A DNA stretch of 64,000 bases, from positions 178,348-242,347 of the forward strand of contig NZ_AOLQ01000038.1 in NCBI RefSeq assembly GCF_000337775.1, written 5' to 3'. Positions 1-8,690 of this stretch are shown here, piece by piece; within the stretch, counting starts at the first letter, position 1, and every line of letters begins with the position of its first letter. Below the pieces are notes generated by a model. That model saw nothing but the letters and a program-made list of their open reading frames with translations, was not told the DNA's origin and searched no databases. This DNA comes from Haloarcula vallismortis ATCC 29715. GTDB lineage: Archaea > Halobacteriota > Halobacteria > Halobacteriales > Haloarculaceae. The position numbers were made by a program, and so were the translations under genes.

Positions 1-698
1 ACATCACGCTGGAGGTGCTGGCCGACTTCGGCGTCGACGCCGAGCAAACCGATGCCGGGTTTGCCGTCGAGGGCGGCCAGTCCTACGCGCCCGACGGCGG
101 CGACTACAACGTTCCCGGGGACTTCTCGTCGATGAGCTATCTACTCGCAGCGGGCGCACTTGCCGCCGAGGACGGTCTGTGCGTCACGTCGGCGTTCCCA
201 AGCGCACAGGGCGACGCCGCCATCGTCGACATCCTCGACCGGATGGGGGCCGACCTCAACTGGGACAAGGAAAACGGTGAAATCACCGTCTCGAAGTCCG
301 AGCTGACCGGTATCGAGGTCGGTGTCGAGGACACGCCGGACCTGCTGCCAACCATCGCAACGCTGGGGGCGGTCGCCGACGGCGTGACCCGGATCACCGA
401 CGCCGAGCACGTCCGGTACAAGGAGACCGACCGCGTGAGCGCGATGGCCGAGGAACTCACCGAGATGGGGGCCGAGGTCGAGGAGAAACAGGACGAACTC
501 ATCGTGTACGGCGAGGACAGTGACCTCGTCGGCACGACCGTCGGGGGCCGCGCGGACCACCGAATCATCATGTCACTTTCCGTCGCTGGCCTCGTCGCCG
601 ACGGCGAGACGACAGTGACTGGCGCTGAACACGTCGACGTGTCCTTTCCGAACTTCTTCGACGTGCTCGATTCGCTCGGTGCTGCTGTCCAGCGATAA
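1..698 (+). CDS. aroA: EPSP synthase, C-terminal part (cut by window edge)
   Basis: 3-phosphoshikimate 1-carboxyvinyltransferase joins phosphoenolpyruvate to shikimate-3-phosphate, the sixth step of the shikimate pathway, in the cytoplasm. The frame is open from base 3 and the start lies outside the window, so about 231 of the roughly 430 residues usual for the family are present. Two conserved active-site stretches can be read: RYKETDR near 412-432 and GGRADHR near 544-564. The protein ends at a normal stop with no damage. aroC follows after one unrelated gene, so two late aromatic-pathway genes are neighbours. The family call is secure; only the missing N-terminal half cannot be judged. Confidence 0.95.
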   Translation, partial: ITLEVLADFGVDAEQTDAGFAVEGGQSYAPDGGDYNVPGDFSSMSYLLAAGALAAEDGLCVTSAFPSAQGDAAIVDILDRMGADLNWDKENGEITVSKSELTGIEVGVEDTPDLLPTIATLGAVADGVTRITDAEHVRYKETDRVSAMAEELTEMGAEVEEKQDELIVYGEDSDLVGTTVGGRADHRIIMSLSVAGLVADGETTVTGAEHVDVSFPNFFDVLDSLGAAVQR

Positions 699-801
699 GC
701 CCCAGCAGGCGTGAGTACACCGTGTTTTGCAATGAAAGAATATTACGTATCTGACAGATGAGTGTGCTTATATTGGATGAGAAATATTTACAACACACGT
801 T

Positions 802-1197
802 GTGAATCGAACAGGCGTCTCTGAGCAATCTACTTCGGAGGCCACGACAGTCCTCTACGTCGATGACGACCAGTTGTTGCTCGATTTGCAGGCGGATATC
901 GCCGACGAACGCGAGGCTATCGAACTAGTTACGACATCGAACACCGACCGGGCGGTGTCACTGCTGGCTGACCGCGGGTTCGACTGCGTGGTGGTCGGAA
1001 GCAGGCGAACTGTCTCGACACCGGGCAGGTTCGCTCGTGAAGTCCACACGGAATATCCGGAGGTGACGCTGGTCCGGTACACCTGGGAGCCGTGGCAGGG
1101 CGACGCGGGCGAGGTGTTCGATGCAGTCTTCAAGAAACAGGTCAAGTCAGCGGGGACAGTGCAACTTCTCGACCGCGTCAGGTGGCTCGACGACTGA
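802..1197 (+). CDS. Degenerate response-regulator receiver domain protein
   Basis: A stand-alone 131-residue protein with the fold pattern of a CheY-like receiver. VLYVDDDQ (about residues 18-25) supplies the acidic pocket, and FKKQ near residue 111 supplies a lysine in the fifth strand. At the expected phosphoacceptor site (about residue 67) the strand reads CVVVGSRR, with no aspartate, so ordinary phosphorylation is unlikely. The GTG start at 802 is preferred because TTATATT lies about 27-34 bases upstream, as expected for a leaderless haloarchaeal transcript. It sits between aroA and aroC but looks functionally unrelated. It may be a phosphorylation-independent binding partner of a kinase; its function is unknown. 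Confidence 0.75.
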   Translation: MNRTGVSEQSTSEATTVLYVDDDQLLLDLQADIADEREAIELVTTSNTDRAVSLLADRGFDCVVVGSRRTVSTPGRFAREVHTEYPEVTLVRYTWEPWQGDAGEVFDAVFKKQVKSAGTVQLLDRVRWLDD

Positions 1198-1245
1198 CAG
1201 GCGCATCTACAAGGTTCAAATGCCCGCAACCCCGACACCACTGTA

Positions 1246-2445
1246 ATGAACGGCAACGAGTTCGGTCGTCTGTTCCGCATGACGACCTACGGCGAGTCTC
1301 ACGGGGAGGCGATGGGCTGTACTGTCTCCGGCGTTCCGGCGGGCGTCGAACTCTCCGAAGAGGAGATACAGAAAGACCTCGACCGGCGCAAACCCGGGCA
1401 GTCGATGATTACCACCTCCCGCGGCGAACCGGACAAGGTGACGATCAACTCCGGGATTCAGGACGGCTACACCACCGGGACACCCATCGGGATGGTCATC
1501 CAGAACAAGGACGCCCGCTCGGGCAAGTACGAGCCCTTCATCACGGCTCCGCGACCCTCCCACGGCGACTACACTTACTCCGCGAAATTCGGGACCCGGA
1601 ACTGGGGCGGCGGCGGCCGCTCATCCGCTCGCGAAACTGTCAACTGGGTCGCCGCCGGCGGCGTCGCCAAGCAGGTACTCGAACAGTCCGATTATGATGT
1701 CCAGATCAAGGCCCACGTCTGTCAGATCGGCGACGTCGAGGCCGGGCCGGTGACTTTCGAGGACATGCTCGAACACAGCGAAGAAAACGAGGTTCGCTGT
1801 GCCGACCCCGAGGCCGCCGAGGAGATGCGCGATGTGGCCGACCAGCACCAGAAGGAAGGGGACTCCATCGGCGGTGCGATTTACTTCGAATGTCGTGGCG
1901 TCCCGTCGGGCCTCGGCGCGCCGCGGTTCGATAGCTTCCCGTCACGTCTCGGCCAGGCAATGTACTCCATCCCGGCCGTCAACGACTTCGAGTACGGCAT
2001 CGGCCGCGAGGCCCGGACGACCAAGGGCAGCGAATACACCGAGAACTGGGAGTTCGACGAGGACGGCCACCCGACGCCCGTGGGCAACGACCACGGCGGC
2101 ATCCAGGGCGGCATCACGACCGGCCAGCCCATCTACGGGGAAGTGTCGTGGCACGCACCCGTGTCGATTCCCAAGACCCAGGAGACGGTCGACTGGGAGA
2201 CAGGTGAGGGCAAGGAAATCACCGTCACCGGCCGCCACGACCCGGTCCTGCCGCCGCGGGCGGTCCCAGTCGTCGAAGCCATGCTCGCCTGTACAGTCCT
2301 CGACTTCATGCTGCTTGGCGGTCGCATCAACCCCGACCGACTCGACGGCCGGCCCGGCGAGTACGACACCGACTACCACCCGTCCAGTCCACAGAACGAC
2401 CCCGAGGACGCGGATACCCACGCGAAAACTATCGACGACGACTAA
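1246..2445 (+). CDS. aroC: Chorismate synthase
   Basis: Converts 5-enolpyruvylshikimate-3-phosphate to chorismate, the last shared step toward aromatic amino acids and quinones, with reduced FMN as cofactor. The 399-residue length is normal. Family signatures are visible: GESHGEAMG (residues 17-25), the GGGRSSARETV region (about 122-132), GNDHGGIQGG (about 281-290) and RHDPVLPPRAVPV (about 329-341). The ATG at 1246 gives MNGNEFGRLF, the usual family N-terminus. The glycosylase-like gene starts two bases after the stop, so the two are probably co-transcribed. Confidence 0.97.
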   Translation: MNGNEFGRLFRMTTYGESHGEAMGCTVSGVPAGVELSEEEIQKDLDRRKPGQSMITTSRGEPDKVTINSGIQDGYTTGTPIGMVIQNKDARSGKYEPFITAPRPSHGDYTYSAKFGTRNWGGGGRSSARETVNWVAAGGVAKQVLEQSDYDVQIKAHVCQIGDVEAGPVTFEDMLEHSEENEVRCADPEAAEEMRDVADQHQKEGDSIGGAIYFECRGVPSGLGAPRFDSFPSRLGQAMYSIPAVNDFEYGIGREARTTKGSEYTENWEFDEDGHPTPVGNDHGGIQGGITTGQPIYGEVSWHAPVSIPKTQETVDWETGEGKEITVTGRHDPVLPPRAVPVVEAMLACTVLDFMLLGGRINPDRLDGRPGEYDTDYHPSSPQNDPEDADTHAKTIDDD

Positions 2446-2446
2446 C

Positions 2447-3073
2447 ATGGACGCACACCAGGAGTCCAAGTCGAACCCGTTCGGAATGGACGAGGAGTGT
2501 CAGAACTGCCCCGCGCTCTGTGAGACACGTGAGAACGTCGTCCATGGCTACGGCGACGTTGGCGCTGAGTTCATCGTCCTCGGTGACTCGCCTGCGGCCG
2601 GCACGGACGAGTCAGGCATCCCCTTCACTGGTGAGCGCGAGCGCGAACTGCTCGACATCCTCGCCGCAGTCGACATGTGCTCGGACCCAGACGCCGACAG
2701 ACCACAGTTGGAGAACACCTTTCTGACCTACGTGACCCGCTGTCGCCACCCAGACAGGGCGGCCACCGACGAGGAGGTCGTCAACTGCGAGCCGTACCTC
2801 AACAGCGAGATACGGATGATTAACCCCGAAATCCTGCTCCCAGTCGGGCAGCGCCCCCTCGAAGAACTGGCCTTCGAGTACACGACGATGAGTGAAGACG
2901 AACTCGACATCAAGGACCGGCACGCCACGACGATTCGCGGCCGCGGGTTCGAAATCCTCCCGATGATTCCGCCGAGCGAACAGACCGACGAGGAACGGAC
3001 GGCGTTTCTGGACCACTTCAGCGAGACACTCGGACAGGACTACCGCCAGACGAAGGGCCGACGCGGGCGGTAG
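2447..3073 (+). CDS. Uracil-DNA glycosylase superfamily protein (family 4-like)
   Basis: A 208-residue protein related to the iron-sulfur uracil-DNA glycosylases, which remove uracil from DNA. Four cysteines fit a cluster: the pair C18/C21 and two more near 102 and 119 (TRCRHP and VVNCEPYL). The water-activating region reads GDSPAAGTDESGIPFTG instead of the family-4 pattern GEAPGxxEDxxGxPFVG, and the second motif reads IPPS. The enzyme may therefore be a diverged subclass. The ATG at 2447 follows aroC by one base; a longer frame upstream overlaps aroC and is not real. The gene abuts the convergent gene at 3074. Confidence 0.8.
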   Translation: MDAHQESKSNPFGMDEECQNCPALCETRENVVHGYGDVGAEFIVLGDSPAAGTDESGIPFTGERERELLDILAAVDMCSDPDADRPQLENTFLTYVTRCRHPDRAATDEEVVNCEPYLNSEIRMINPEILLPVGQRPLEELAFEYTTMSEDELDIKDRHATTIRGRGFEILPMIPPSEQTDEERTAFLDHFSETLGQDYRQTKGRRGR

Positions 3074-3616
3074 TCAGGTCTCAGACCGGATTTCGGTTTC
3101 AACGGCCTGAAGCAACTCCTCCGGGCTCGAGACTGTTCCGTACTCTGTCGCTGCCTGCAACCGGTTTTCGGCGTCGTGGCGGTACTGGTCCGCCTGTGTC
3201 GATTCACCCTGTTCGCTGGCGTAGGTCATGCCGCTGAGCCATTCGGCAGCCTGCCAGAGACAGGTCGCCTTTTTGCGCGCGCGTTCCGACAACTCGGCCA
3301 ACTCACTGTCGTCTGCTTCACGGACAGCCGTCGTGAACTCCTCGACGCCTTCCTCGAAGTCCGCTGCGGCACTGTCGAACCCACCCCGAGCGAGCGCCAT
3401 CTCCCCGTCTTCGACGGTCGCCAGTGCGTCGGATAGCTGTCGGCGTGCTTCACGATACCGGATGTAGCCGACATGGTACGCCCGCTGTGCCGCTGCGGTC
3501 CCGGACAGCGTGGCTTCTCGTTCACAGTCACGACACACGATCTTCGGTTGCGACTCTCCAATAACACGGTACTCCGACCCACATCCGTCACATCTGTAGG
3601 TCTGGGATTGCTCCAT
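3074..3616 (-). CDS. Zinc-ribbon protein with helical C-terminus, unknown function
   Basis: A 180-residue protein. The N-terminus carries two cysteine pairs, CDGCG (residues 9-13) and CRDCE (about 28-32), a small zinc ribbon. The remainder is predominantly helical, charged and acidic. I do not recognise the family. I chose the ATG at 3616 (MEQSQTYRC) over the longer frame to 3682 because the extra 22 residues are basic and unlike the rest, and an AT-rich promoter-like stretch (TATAAT-containing, around 3650-3658 on this strand) sits just upstream. It converges on the glycosylase-like gene with no spacer. A role in binding nucleic acid or protein is only a guess. Confidence 0.7.
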   Translation of the reverse strand: MEQSQTYRCDGCGSEYRVIGESQPKIVCRDCEREATLSGTAAAQRAYHVGYIRYREARRQLSDALATVEDGEMALARGGFDSAAADFEEGVEEFTTAVREADDSELAELSERARKKATCLWQAAEWLSGMTYASEQGESTQADQYRHDAENRLQAATEYGTVSSPEELLQAVETEIRSET

Positions 3617-3716
3617 ATAGTTTCTCTTAGTTATCAAATACTGCTCACATCTTATAATTGTTCTGTAGCTGCGCGGGAACACAAGCGACTAATCACAGTC
3701 GGGCCGAGAGGACAGT

Positions 3717-4469
3717 ATGACTACGGTAACTGTGCTGGCTGACCCGCCAGTCGAAGGGTTCGTGTTACAGGATCTGGCTGGCGGCATCTTAGACGACGCC
3801 GAGGCTGCCGAGCTATACGAAGCCATGTTGCTCGACGTCTGTCGTGCGGTGGAGATCAGCGGTGCCGAGTTGTTGGTGAACTACCGTCCCTCGGAACAGG
3901 TCCCGGACGGCGTAGACTCCGAGGCTGCGGTGCGAGAGCCAGTGACGGAGGCCCTCGAATCACCGGGCAACGCTCGATTCGAGGTACAGGTCGGTTCGAC
4001 GTACGCGGGTCGGGTCGGCAACACGGTGACTCACCTCCTTGACCGGGAAGACATCGCAACTGTCGCCGCCGTTGAACCAACAGCGGCGCTGTTGACCCGC
4101 CAGCTCATCGACAGTGCGGCGATGAAACTCCGGTCTAGCGGGGTGGTTCTTGGCCCCGCTGCGGACGGCCGCGTCTACTACGCCGGCTTCGGCGAACCGA
4201 TAGATTTCGAGGACAGCTACGCTACCCCGGCAATCGAAACCATCGGCGAGCGGGCGGCGGATGCTGGTCTCGACGTGGACTTTCTCCCATCCGCAGCCGT
4301 CCTCGAGACGCAAGCAGATCTCAAGACCATCGTGCCGCTGCTACGCGCCAGGAATCGGGCTGGTCGGGTCGTACCGCAACGAACGATGGCGTATCTCGAT
4401 GACCTTGGAATACGTGTTGCCGACGACGACGGCGAGCCGAGCGTGGTCCGAGAGACCGACAGGCCTTAG
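3717..4469 (+). CDS. DUF2064 / glycosyltransferase-A-like protein
   Basis: A 250-residue protein resembling the DUF2064 (TIGR04282) branch of nucleotide-diphospho-sugar transferase-like enzymes. VVLGPAADGRVYYAGF (about residues 142-157) matches the family's GPA-DGGYY region, and the later VLETQADLKTI stretch matches its Asp/Leu segment. The N-terminal basic signature of typical members is missing, so activity is uncertain. It lies directly upstream of tRNA-Ser with a 26-base gap. No partner genes are apparent. Confidence 0.6.
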   Translation: MTTVTVLADPPVEGFVLQDLAGGILDDAEAAELYEAMLLDVCRAVEISGAELLVNYRPSEQVPDGVDSEAAVREPVTEALESPGNARFEVQVGSTYAGRVGNTVTHLLDREDIATVAAVEPTAALLTRQLIDSAAMKLRSSGVVLGPAADGRVYYAGFGEPIDFEDSYATPAIETIGERAADAGLDVDFLPSAAVLETQADLKTIVPLLRARNRAGRVVPQRTMAYLDDLGIRVADDDGEPSVVRETDRP

Positions 4470-4495
4470 AAGGCCCACCGAATATGCTTGACTGC

Positions 4496-4579
4496 GGTGG
4501 GATGGCAGAGCGGCCTATTGCGCCTGCCTTGAAAGCAGGTATCCTCACGGATTCCTGGGTTCAAATCCCAGTCCCACCG
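4496..4579 (+). tRNA. tRNA-Ser (anticodon TGA)
   Basis: A full cloverleaf can be folded. The acceptor GGTGGGA (4496-4502) pairs with TCCCACC (4572-4578), followed by discriminator G, as expected for serine tRNAs. The anticodon stem CCTGC/GCAGG encloses loop CTTGAAA with anticodon TGA. There is a long class II variable arm, and T-stem CTGGG/CCCAG around TTCAAAT. The 3' CCA is not encoded. The last 21 bases recur downstream at 4680-4700, which suggests use as an integration target. Confidence 0.95.
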
Positions 4580-4954
4580 TATTTTGCCACGAACAAACCG
4601 TGAGTGGCAAATACATCAACTGGAATCTGAGCCCTGCAAGTCGCAGCGCACGAACACAGTGAGTGCAACGTCTTGCTCTGGTTCAAATCCCAGTCCCACC
4701 TATTGCTCCGAGCAAATACGTGAGGAGCCACCGGTACGTGCTAGCGCTCTGAAGCCGACGAGTCCCAGCCCGCACAACGACGTGAGCAGGACCGTCTCGG
4801 CTCGGTTCAAATCTCGCCCACAGTAACGTTCTGTCCAATCCAAGCAACCCTAAAACAGGATCGCAGAATTCACTGCCTTCTGATTCGTAGGGGTTGTTTA
4901 CCAGATTAAAGCAACCGGGCGGTTTTATGTCGATAGTCTGGTTATGTCCGAGTA
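4580..4954. repeat. Decayed tRNA 3'-end copies and loop-conserved hairpins (att-like scar)
   Basis: No gene is visible here. The 21-base T-arm and acceptor end of tRNA-Ser recurs exactly at 4680-4700, and a shorter, mutated copy (ten matching bases, then CGCCCAC) lies at 4804-4820. Between the copies are hairpins whose stems differ but whose loops agree: 4584-4610 (TTGCCAC/GTGGCAA), 4648-4666 (GCAC/GTGC) and 4705-4728 (GCTCC/GGAGC). Their loops begin GAACA or GAGCA and end GTGA. Repeated tRNA ends are the usual trace of tRNA-targeting integrases, but no integrase gene is present. The last 35 bases contain TTTTATG, a likely TATA element for the next gene. Confidence 0.7.
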
Positions 4955-6340
4955 ATGGTACGTGAAGATAGGTCCCCAAGACAGCATCTTCCGGGTCTGC
5001 TAATCATCTGTGCCGTTGCCCTCCTCCTCGCAGCCACGGCAGCAGGCCCCGCTGTTGCTGATCCGAGTCTGATCGTGTCCGACGCGTCGAAAGACGCCGA
5101 CACGATATTGGTCGGTGAATCGGTAAACATCACGGCAACGGTTGCAAACATCGGTAGCTCAGGCGGCGCGGCGACTATCGAGTACAGGGTTAACCGAACG
5201 ACAAGAGCGAGTGAACGGGTGGTCCTCGACGCCGGTTCGTCAGTCGAGCGGACACGGGCGATAGAGTTCGACACTCCCGGAACATACAGCATAACAGTTA
5301 GGAGTGGCCCGGAGAGGTCGGCTGGGAATGTCAGTGTCAAGCCGGCGATTGTCGAGACGACGCGTCCGGACCCGAATACGCGACAGCTTAGGATACGCGC
5401 CGGGACAGTCTCGACGAACGACCCCTACGAACTGAACGTGTCGGGGCCGACGAACCAGTCCTTCGCCGTCCAGTCCTGGACCGTCAACCCATCACAGCAA
5501 GCGTTCACGCAGGACGTGACCGAGTACACCGATCCCGGAGCGGCAGGTATCCCGGTTCCGTCCGGGGATGACGCGTCGGTGTTCGGCGTGGTGACTGCTA
5601 GCTCATCGGACGGGGTCGAGCCGTCGTCGATGCAGTTCACGGTAGACCGTGCAACACTTCAGTCGGCCGGAATTACCGCGTCGGATGTCCGCGTGTATCA
5701 CCGCGTGAACGAGTCCTGGGAGGCCGCCGAGACAAGCGTCGTGTCGGAGCAACCCGACCACGTCGTCTACGAGGTAGATACTAGGGGAGCGTCGGCCTAC
5801 GCCATCGGTCGAATCGAACCGTCCTTTACCGTCACACGGACGTCAGTCGTTAGCGAACAGGCGTCAGACGGCCATCGAGTAAGCATCAGGGGAACCGTCA
5901 AAAATGACGGCAGTGCCTCAGGTACGTACGACGCGCAGATGCTGGTCGACGGGGAAGTCGTTAACGAGACGTCCGTGACTGTTCCGCCGGAGACCGAACA
6001 GACAGTGACGCTATCGACGGTCATGACGACGCCGGGACAGTACCAGATCGGCTTCAGCGGTATCGAGGCTGGCGAAGTGCGGGTGACCGAGAGCCAACTC
6101 CAGACCAGCGGAGACGGCGGTGCCGAACCAGAAGCGGAGCCGACGGGCACAGAGTCAGCGGTCCAGACCGAACCCGCGGTCGACGGTGACGGCGGATTCG
6201 GGCCGCTCCCGGCAACAGTTATGGGTATCAGTACGGTGCTGATCCTTGGCGGACTTCTCGGTGCGTTACTCCTGTTTGGCCTCGTCATCGTGATCCTCCG
6301 ACGGGGTGGCAGCCGAAACGATAGCGGCTTCGAACTGTAG
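4955..6340 (+). CDS. Secreted, membrane-anchored surface protein with CARDB-like domains
   Basis: A 461-residue cell-surface protein. The N-terminus is a Sec signal peptide (about residues 10-36, ending AVADPS). A CARDB-like beta domain (about 40-130) is followed by a region like the archaeal PGF-pre-PGF domain (about 145-280), a second CARDB-like domain (about 285-375), an acidic Glu/Thr/Gly linker and one C-terminal membrane helix (about 418-445) ending in RRGG. Several N-x-S/T sites would be available for N-glycosylation. It is probably an envelope structural or binding protein; its ligand is unknown. TTTTATG about 30 bases before the ATG looks like its TATA element. Confidence 0.75.
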   Translation: MVREDRSPRQHLPGLLIICAVALLLAATAAGPAVADPSLIVSDASKDADTILVGESVNITATVANIGSSGGAATIEYRVNRTTRASERVVLDAGSSVERTRAIEFDTPGTYSITVRSGPERSAGNVSVKPAIVETTRPDPNTRQLRIRAGTVSTNDPYELNVSGPTNQSFAVQSWTVNPSQQAFTQDVTEYTDPGAAGIPVPSGDDASVFGVVTASSSDGVEPSSMQFTVDRATLQSAGITASDVRVYHRVNESWEAAETSVVSEQPDHVVYEVDTRGASAYAIGRIEPSFTVTRTSVVSEQASDGHRVSIRGTVKNDGSASGTYDAQMLVDGEVVNETSVTVPPETEQTVTLSTVMTTPGQYQIGFSGIEAGEVRVTESQLQTSGDGGAEPEAEPTGTESAVQTEPAVDGDGGFGPLPATVMGISTVLILGGLLGALLLFGLVIVILRRGGSRNDSGFEL

Positions 6341-6385
6341 GCGGGGAGAGAAACCCTTTTTATGCCAGTGTCCAGAGAACCGCGT

Positions 6386-6685
6386 ATGGATTGGCCACAC
6401 GATCCGGACGGTGAGGAAGGAAGCGAGGGCCGGCGCAAGTACGGCCACGCTGTGCTGGCGAAGAAAGTCGACGAAGACGAGGACTTCCCACTGACCGCCG
6501 CGGAGTACGTCGAACAGTACGGCGACCACCCGGTTCGGATCGACTACGAGACGGTCGTTAGCGTGGCAGACATCTTCGAACATGTCGACCAAGAGGAGTT
6601 CGAGGACTTCCCTGATTTCCACAAATCGCTCGGGCGCGCGCTGCGCGAGGCAGACTGGTGGCCATACAGACTCGAACAGGCCTGA
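6386..6685 (+). CDS. DUF5785 family protein
   Basis: A 99-residue acidic soluble protein matching the halobacterial DUF5785 family: MDWPHDPDG start, RRKYGHAVLAKKVDEDEDFPL, and a C-terminal FHKSLGRALREADWW-type helix. The function is unknown. The frame is open to an ATG at 6362, but the ATG at 6386 is preferred because the T-rich TATA element (CCCTTTTTA, ending near 6362) lies about 25 bases before it and the family starts with MDWPHDP. Confidence 0.8.
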   Translation: MDWPHDPDGEEGSEGRRKYGHAVLAKKVDEDEDFPLTAAEYVEQYGDHPVRIDYETVVSVADIFEHVDQEEFEDFPDFHKSLGRALREADWWPYRLEQA

Positions 6686-6740
6686 TTGTGTAGTGTGTGG
6701 GCACGACACATACTTGTGGGTGGACGGTGTAGCGTCGCAT

Positions 6741-7079
6741 ATGGCGACGACATCTTCAGGCGGTGACCGCGCCGAACAGGGGCTTCCCGAGAACGTTGTT
6801 GCCGACCTGCTGTCGGATGACATTCGCCGTCACGCGCTGGTGATACTGGCTGAGCGCGATGAGCCGGTAGTCGTGTCGGATCTCGCGGCGGCGGTTCTGG
6901 CGGCCGAGCGTGGCATTGAGCCAGCGGCAGTTCCGGACGCTGCGAGAGACGAACTCACCGAGGAACTGTTCACCGAGCACCTTCCAAAGCTGACGGCAAC
7001 AGATATCGTTACGTACGACTCAATGGTTGGGACCGTCGAGATACAGCGGTGTGACGTAGTACCGACTGACCGCCGTTGA
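6741..7079 (+). CDS. Small winged-helix protein, DUF7344-like
   Basis: A 112-residue protein in the style of haloarchaeal DUF7344 winged-helix proteins: LLSDDIRRHALVILAERDEPVVVSDLAAAV (residues about 23-52) is the helix-turn-helix core, and LPKLTATDIVTYD follows as the wing region. It is probably a DNA-binding regulator with unknown targets. The in-frame extension to 6582 overlaps the preceding gene and was rejected; the ATG at 6741 gives a family-like start. Confidence 0.75.
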   Translation: MATTSSGGDRAEQGLPENVVADLLSDDIRRHALVILAERDEPVVVSDLAAAVLAAERGIEPAAVPDAARDELTEELFTEHLPKLTATDIVTYDSMVGTVEIQRCDVVPTDRR

Positions 7080-7187
7080 ACTGGTCCTGGCGTCCGGAAT
7101 CCGACACCGGTTGAATCGGATAACAGTGCCCTCTGCCGGAGCATTTCGATAGAGCAATACCTGTTGCTTCCAAACTGTCGATGGACA

Positions 7188-7961
7188 GTGACTAACACCC
7201 AGATAACCCATATACAGATTGACAACTACGGACCGTGGACCGTGACGCCGGAACCCCGCCGTGAAGTCGATCTTCAGACACTCCAGTCGAGACTGTACGC
7301 TGACCTCGCACAACTGTTCGGGAACCGCGACGGCTACATCTTCTTCTCGCGGTTCGACAACATGATCGCCGTGACGAATGGACTGGACGAGGAAGCACAC
7401 GCCCTCATCCAGGAATCCGTCGGCAACCGCTACCCGGTGACGATGAGCCTTTCTGTCGCGACAGGAACGACGCCCGTCTCGGCGCTGGGGACGGCGACGG
7501 AACAACTGCAGGAGGCCGGTAGTGCACAGGACAAGAGTCGACGAGAAGTGCTACGCGGTCAGACAATCGACGAGGAGTTCCGAAAGTCCACAGACGTACA
7601 ACTCGCGCATTTCGATGTCGACGACGCGACCGAGAAGTACACCGACCAGCTCAACGAGTTCGACACGTTCATCCAGATCGAGCAGGGGTACGCGGCGCTC
7701 ATGAAGTATATGCGTGAGGCCCACGACTCGCTGTCGTTTTTCGTCGGCGGGGATAACGTCATCGCAGTCTGCCCGGACTTAGACGAGGCGGACTACCACG
7801 ACGCAATCGACCATGTTCGCGAAGCAGTCGACGTGGATCTGAAAGTCGGTGTCGGACGCGGACGGACAGCAGCTACGGCCGGGATGGACGCCAAGCACGC
7901 GTTAGAGACCTGTCGGGCGACCGGAGAGGCCGTCACCATCGAAACCGAGACAATTGAGTAA
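7188..7961 (+). CDS. gch3: GTP cyclohydrolase III (IIa)
   Basis: Hydrolyses GTP to 2-amino-5-formylamino-6-ribosylaminopyrimidinone phosphate, the archaeal entry to riboflavin and deazaflavin (F420) synthesis. The 257-residue protein has two GGDEF/cyclase-like halves, with FFSRFDNMIAV (about residues 52-62) and FFVGGDNVIAV (about 184-194) as metal and nucleotide sites. The GTG at 7188 gives VTNTQITHIQIDNYGPW, the normal family N-terminus; the longer ORF start at 7164 is not supported. F420 synthesis also appears at the other end of the window (cofD). Confidence 0.92.
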   Translation: MTNTQITHIQIDNYGPWTVTPEPRREVDLQTLQSRLYADLAQLFGNRDGYIFFSRFDNMIAVTNGLDEEAHALIQESVGNRYPVTMSLSVATGTTPVSALGTATEQLQEAGSAQDKSRREVLRGQTIDEEFRKSTDVQLAHFDVDDATEKYTDQLNEFDTFIQIEQGYAALMKYMREAHDSLSFFVGGDNVIAVCPDLDEADYHDAIDHVREAVDVDLKVGVGRGRTAATAGMDAKHALETCRATGEAVTIETETIE

Positions 7962-8028
7962 TTTGTGAGTCACGCGATATAAACATAGTGGAGGTATCTT
8001 TTAGACCGGTCGTGTGGTAACCACACAC

Positions 8029-8604
8029 ATGAACGGTGAGGTCACTGTGCGGGAGGTTATGAATCGAGAGTACGTCGGTGCGAGCGAGTCCGACGACCTC
8101 CTCGAAACGACGGAGTTGCTGATCCGTGAGGACCAGCATCCGATTCTCGTGTTGCGGGGGAACGAACCGGTCGGCGTCGCGACGGACAGGGACGTGCTGG
8201 CATACATCGTCGACGGCGGCAACCCGGACACCGCCACAGTCGGCGACGTGATGCGCGAGTCCATTCCAACGATTGACCCTGACGCCGGGCTTCCGGAGGC
8301 CCGCGACCAAATGGCGACGCGGTCGGCCGAATTCCTCTTGGTCACGGCGGACAGTGAACCACTCGGAACGCTGACCGAGCACGACATCCTCTCGACCGCG
8401 AGACTGGAGAGCGAGTCGACAGACTTCGTAGAGCAGCCCTCGCCGGTTGCAACGACCGGTCAGGAAGCCACCACAGACGGGATGCAGTCCGCCGCCGAGG
8501 ATTCGTTCGATAGTCAGGGCATCTGTTCTGCCTGCAGCACGTTTACACGGGACCTGGCGTCGTTCAACGGGCAACTCCTCTGTGCAGACTGTCGTGATGT
8601 CTGA
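8029..8604 (+). CDS. Tandem CBS-domain protein with C-terminal zinc ribbon
   Basis: A 191-residue protein. Two CBS repeats (about residues 1-58 and 66-125, with TDRDVLAYI and TEHDILSTA ends) form one Bateman module that usually binds adenine nucleotides. After a linker, CSACSTFTRDLASFNGQLLCADC (first part of the tail) gives two CxxC knuckles. It is likely a ligand-sensing regulator whose partner is unknown. The ATG at 8029 is chosen because the TATA-like TATCTTTTA lies about 26-34 bases upstream, consistent with a leaderless transcript. Confidence 0.85.
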   Translation: MNGEVTVREVMNREYVGASESDDLLETTELLIREDQHPILVLRGNEPVGVATDRDVLAYIVDGGNPDTATVGDVMRESIPTIDPDAGLPEARDQMATRSAEFLLVTADSEPLGTLTEHDILSTARLESESTDFVEQPSPVATTGQEATTDGMQSAAEDSFDSQGICSACSTFTRDLASFNGQLLCADCRDV

Positions 8605-8690
8605 GCCGCGTCAGTCGGTCTCCGCTCTCGTAGCGGACAGATACGGCGGTGTAGCCGAACTGTTTTGACCGTACGACACCGAGTACCACC

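Noticed and set aside
1799..2446. Long plus-strand frame overlapping aroC and running into the glycosylase-like gene
   Set aside because: It is out of frame with aroC and very rich in Arg, Ser and Thr; the aroC frame carries clear signatures. Only the part after 2447 is real.
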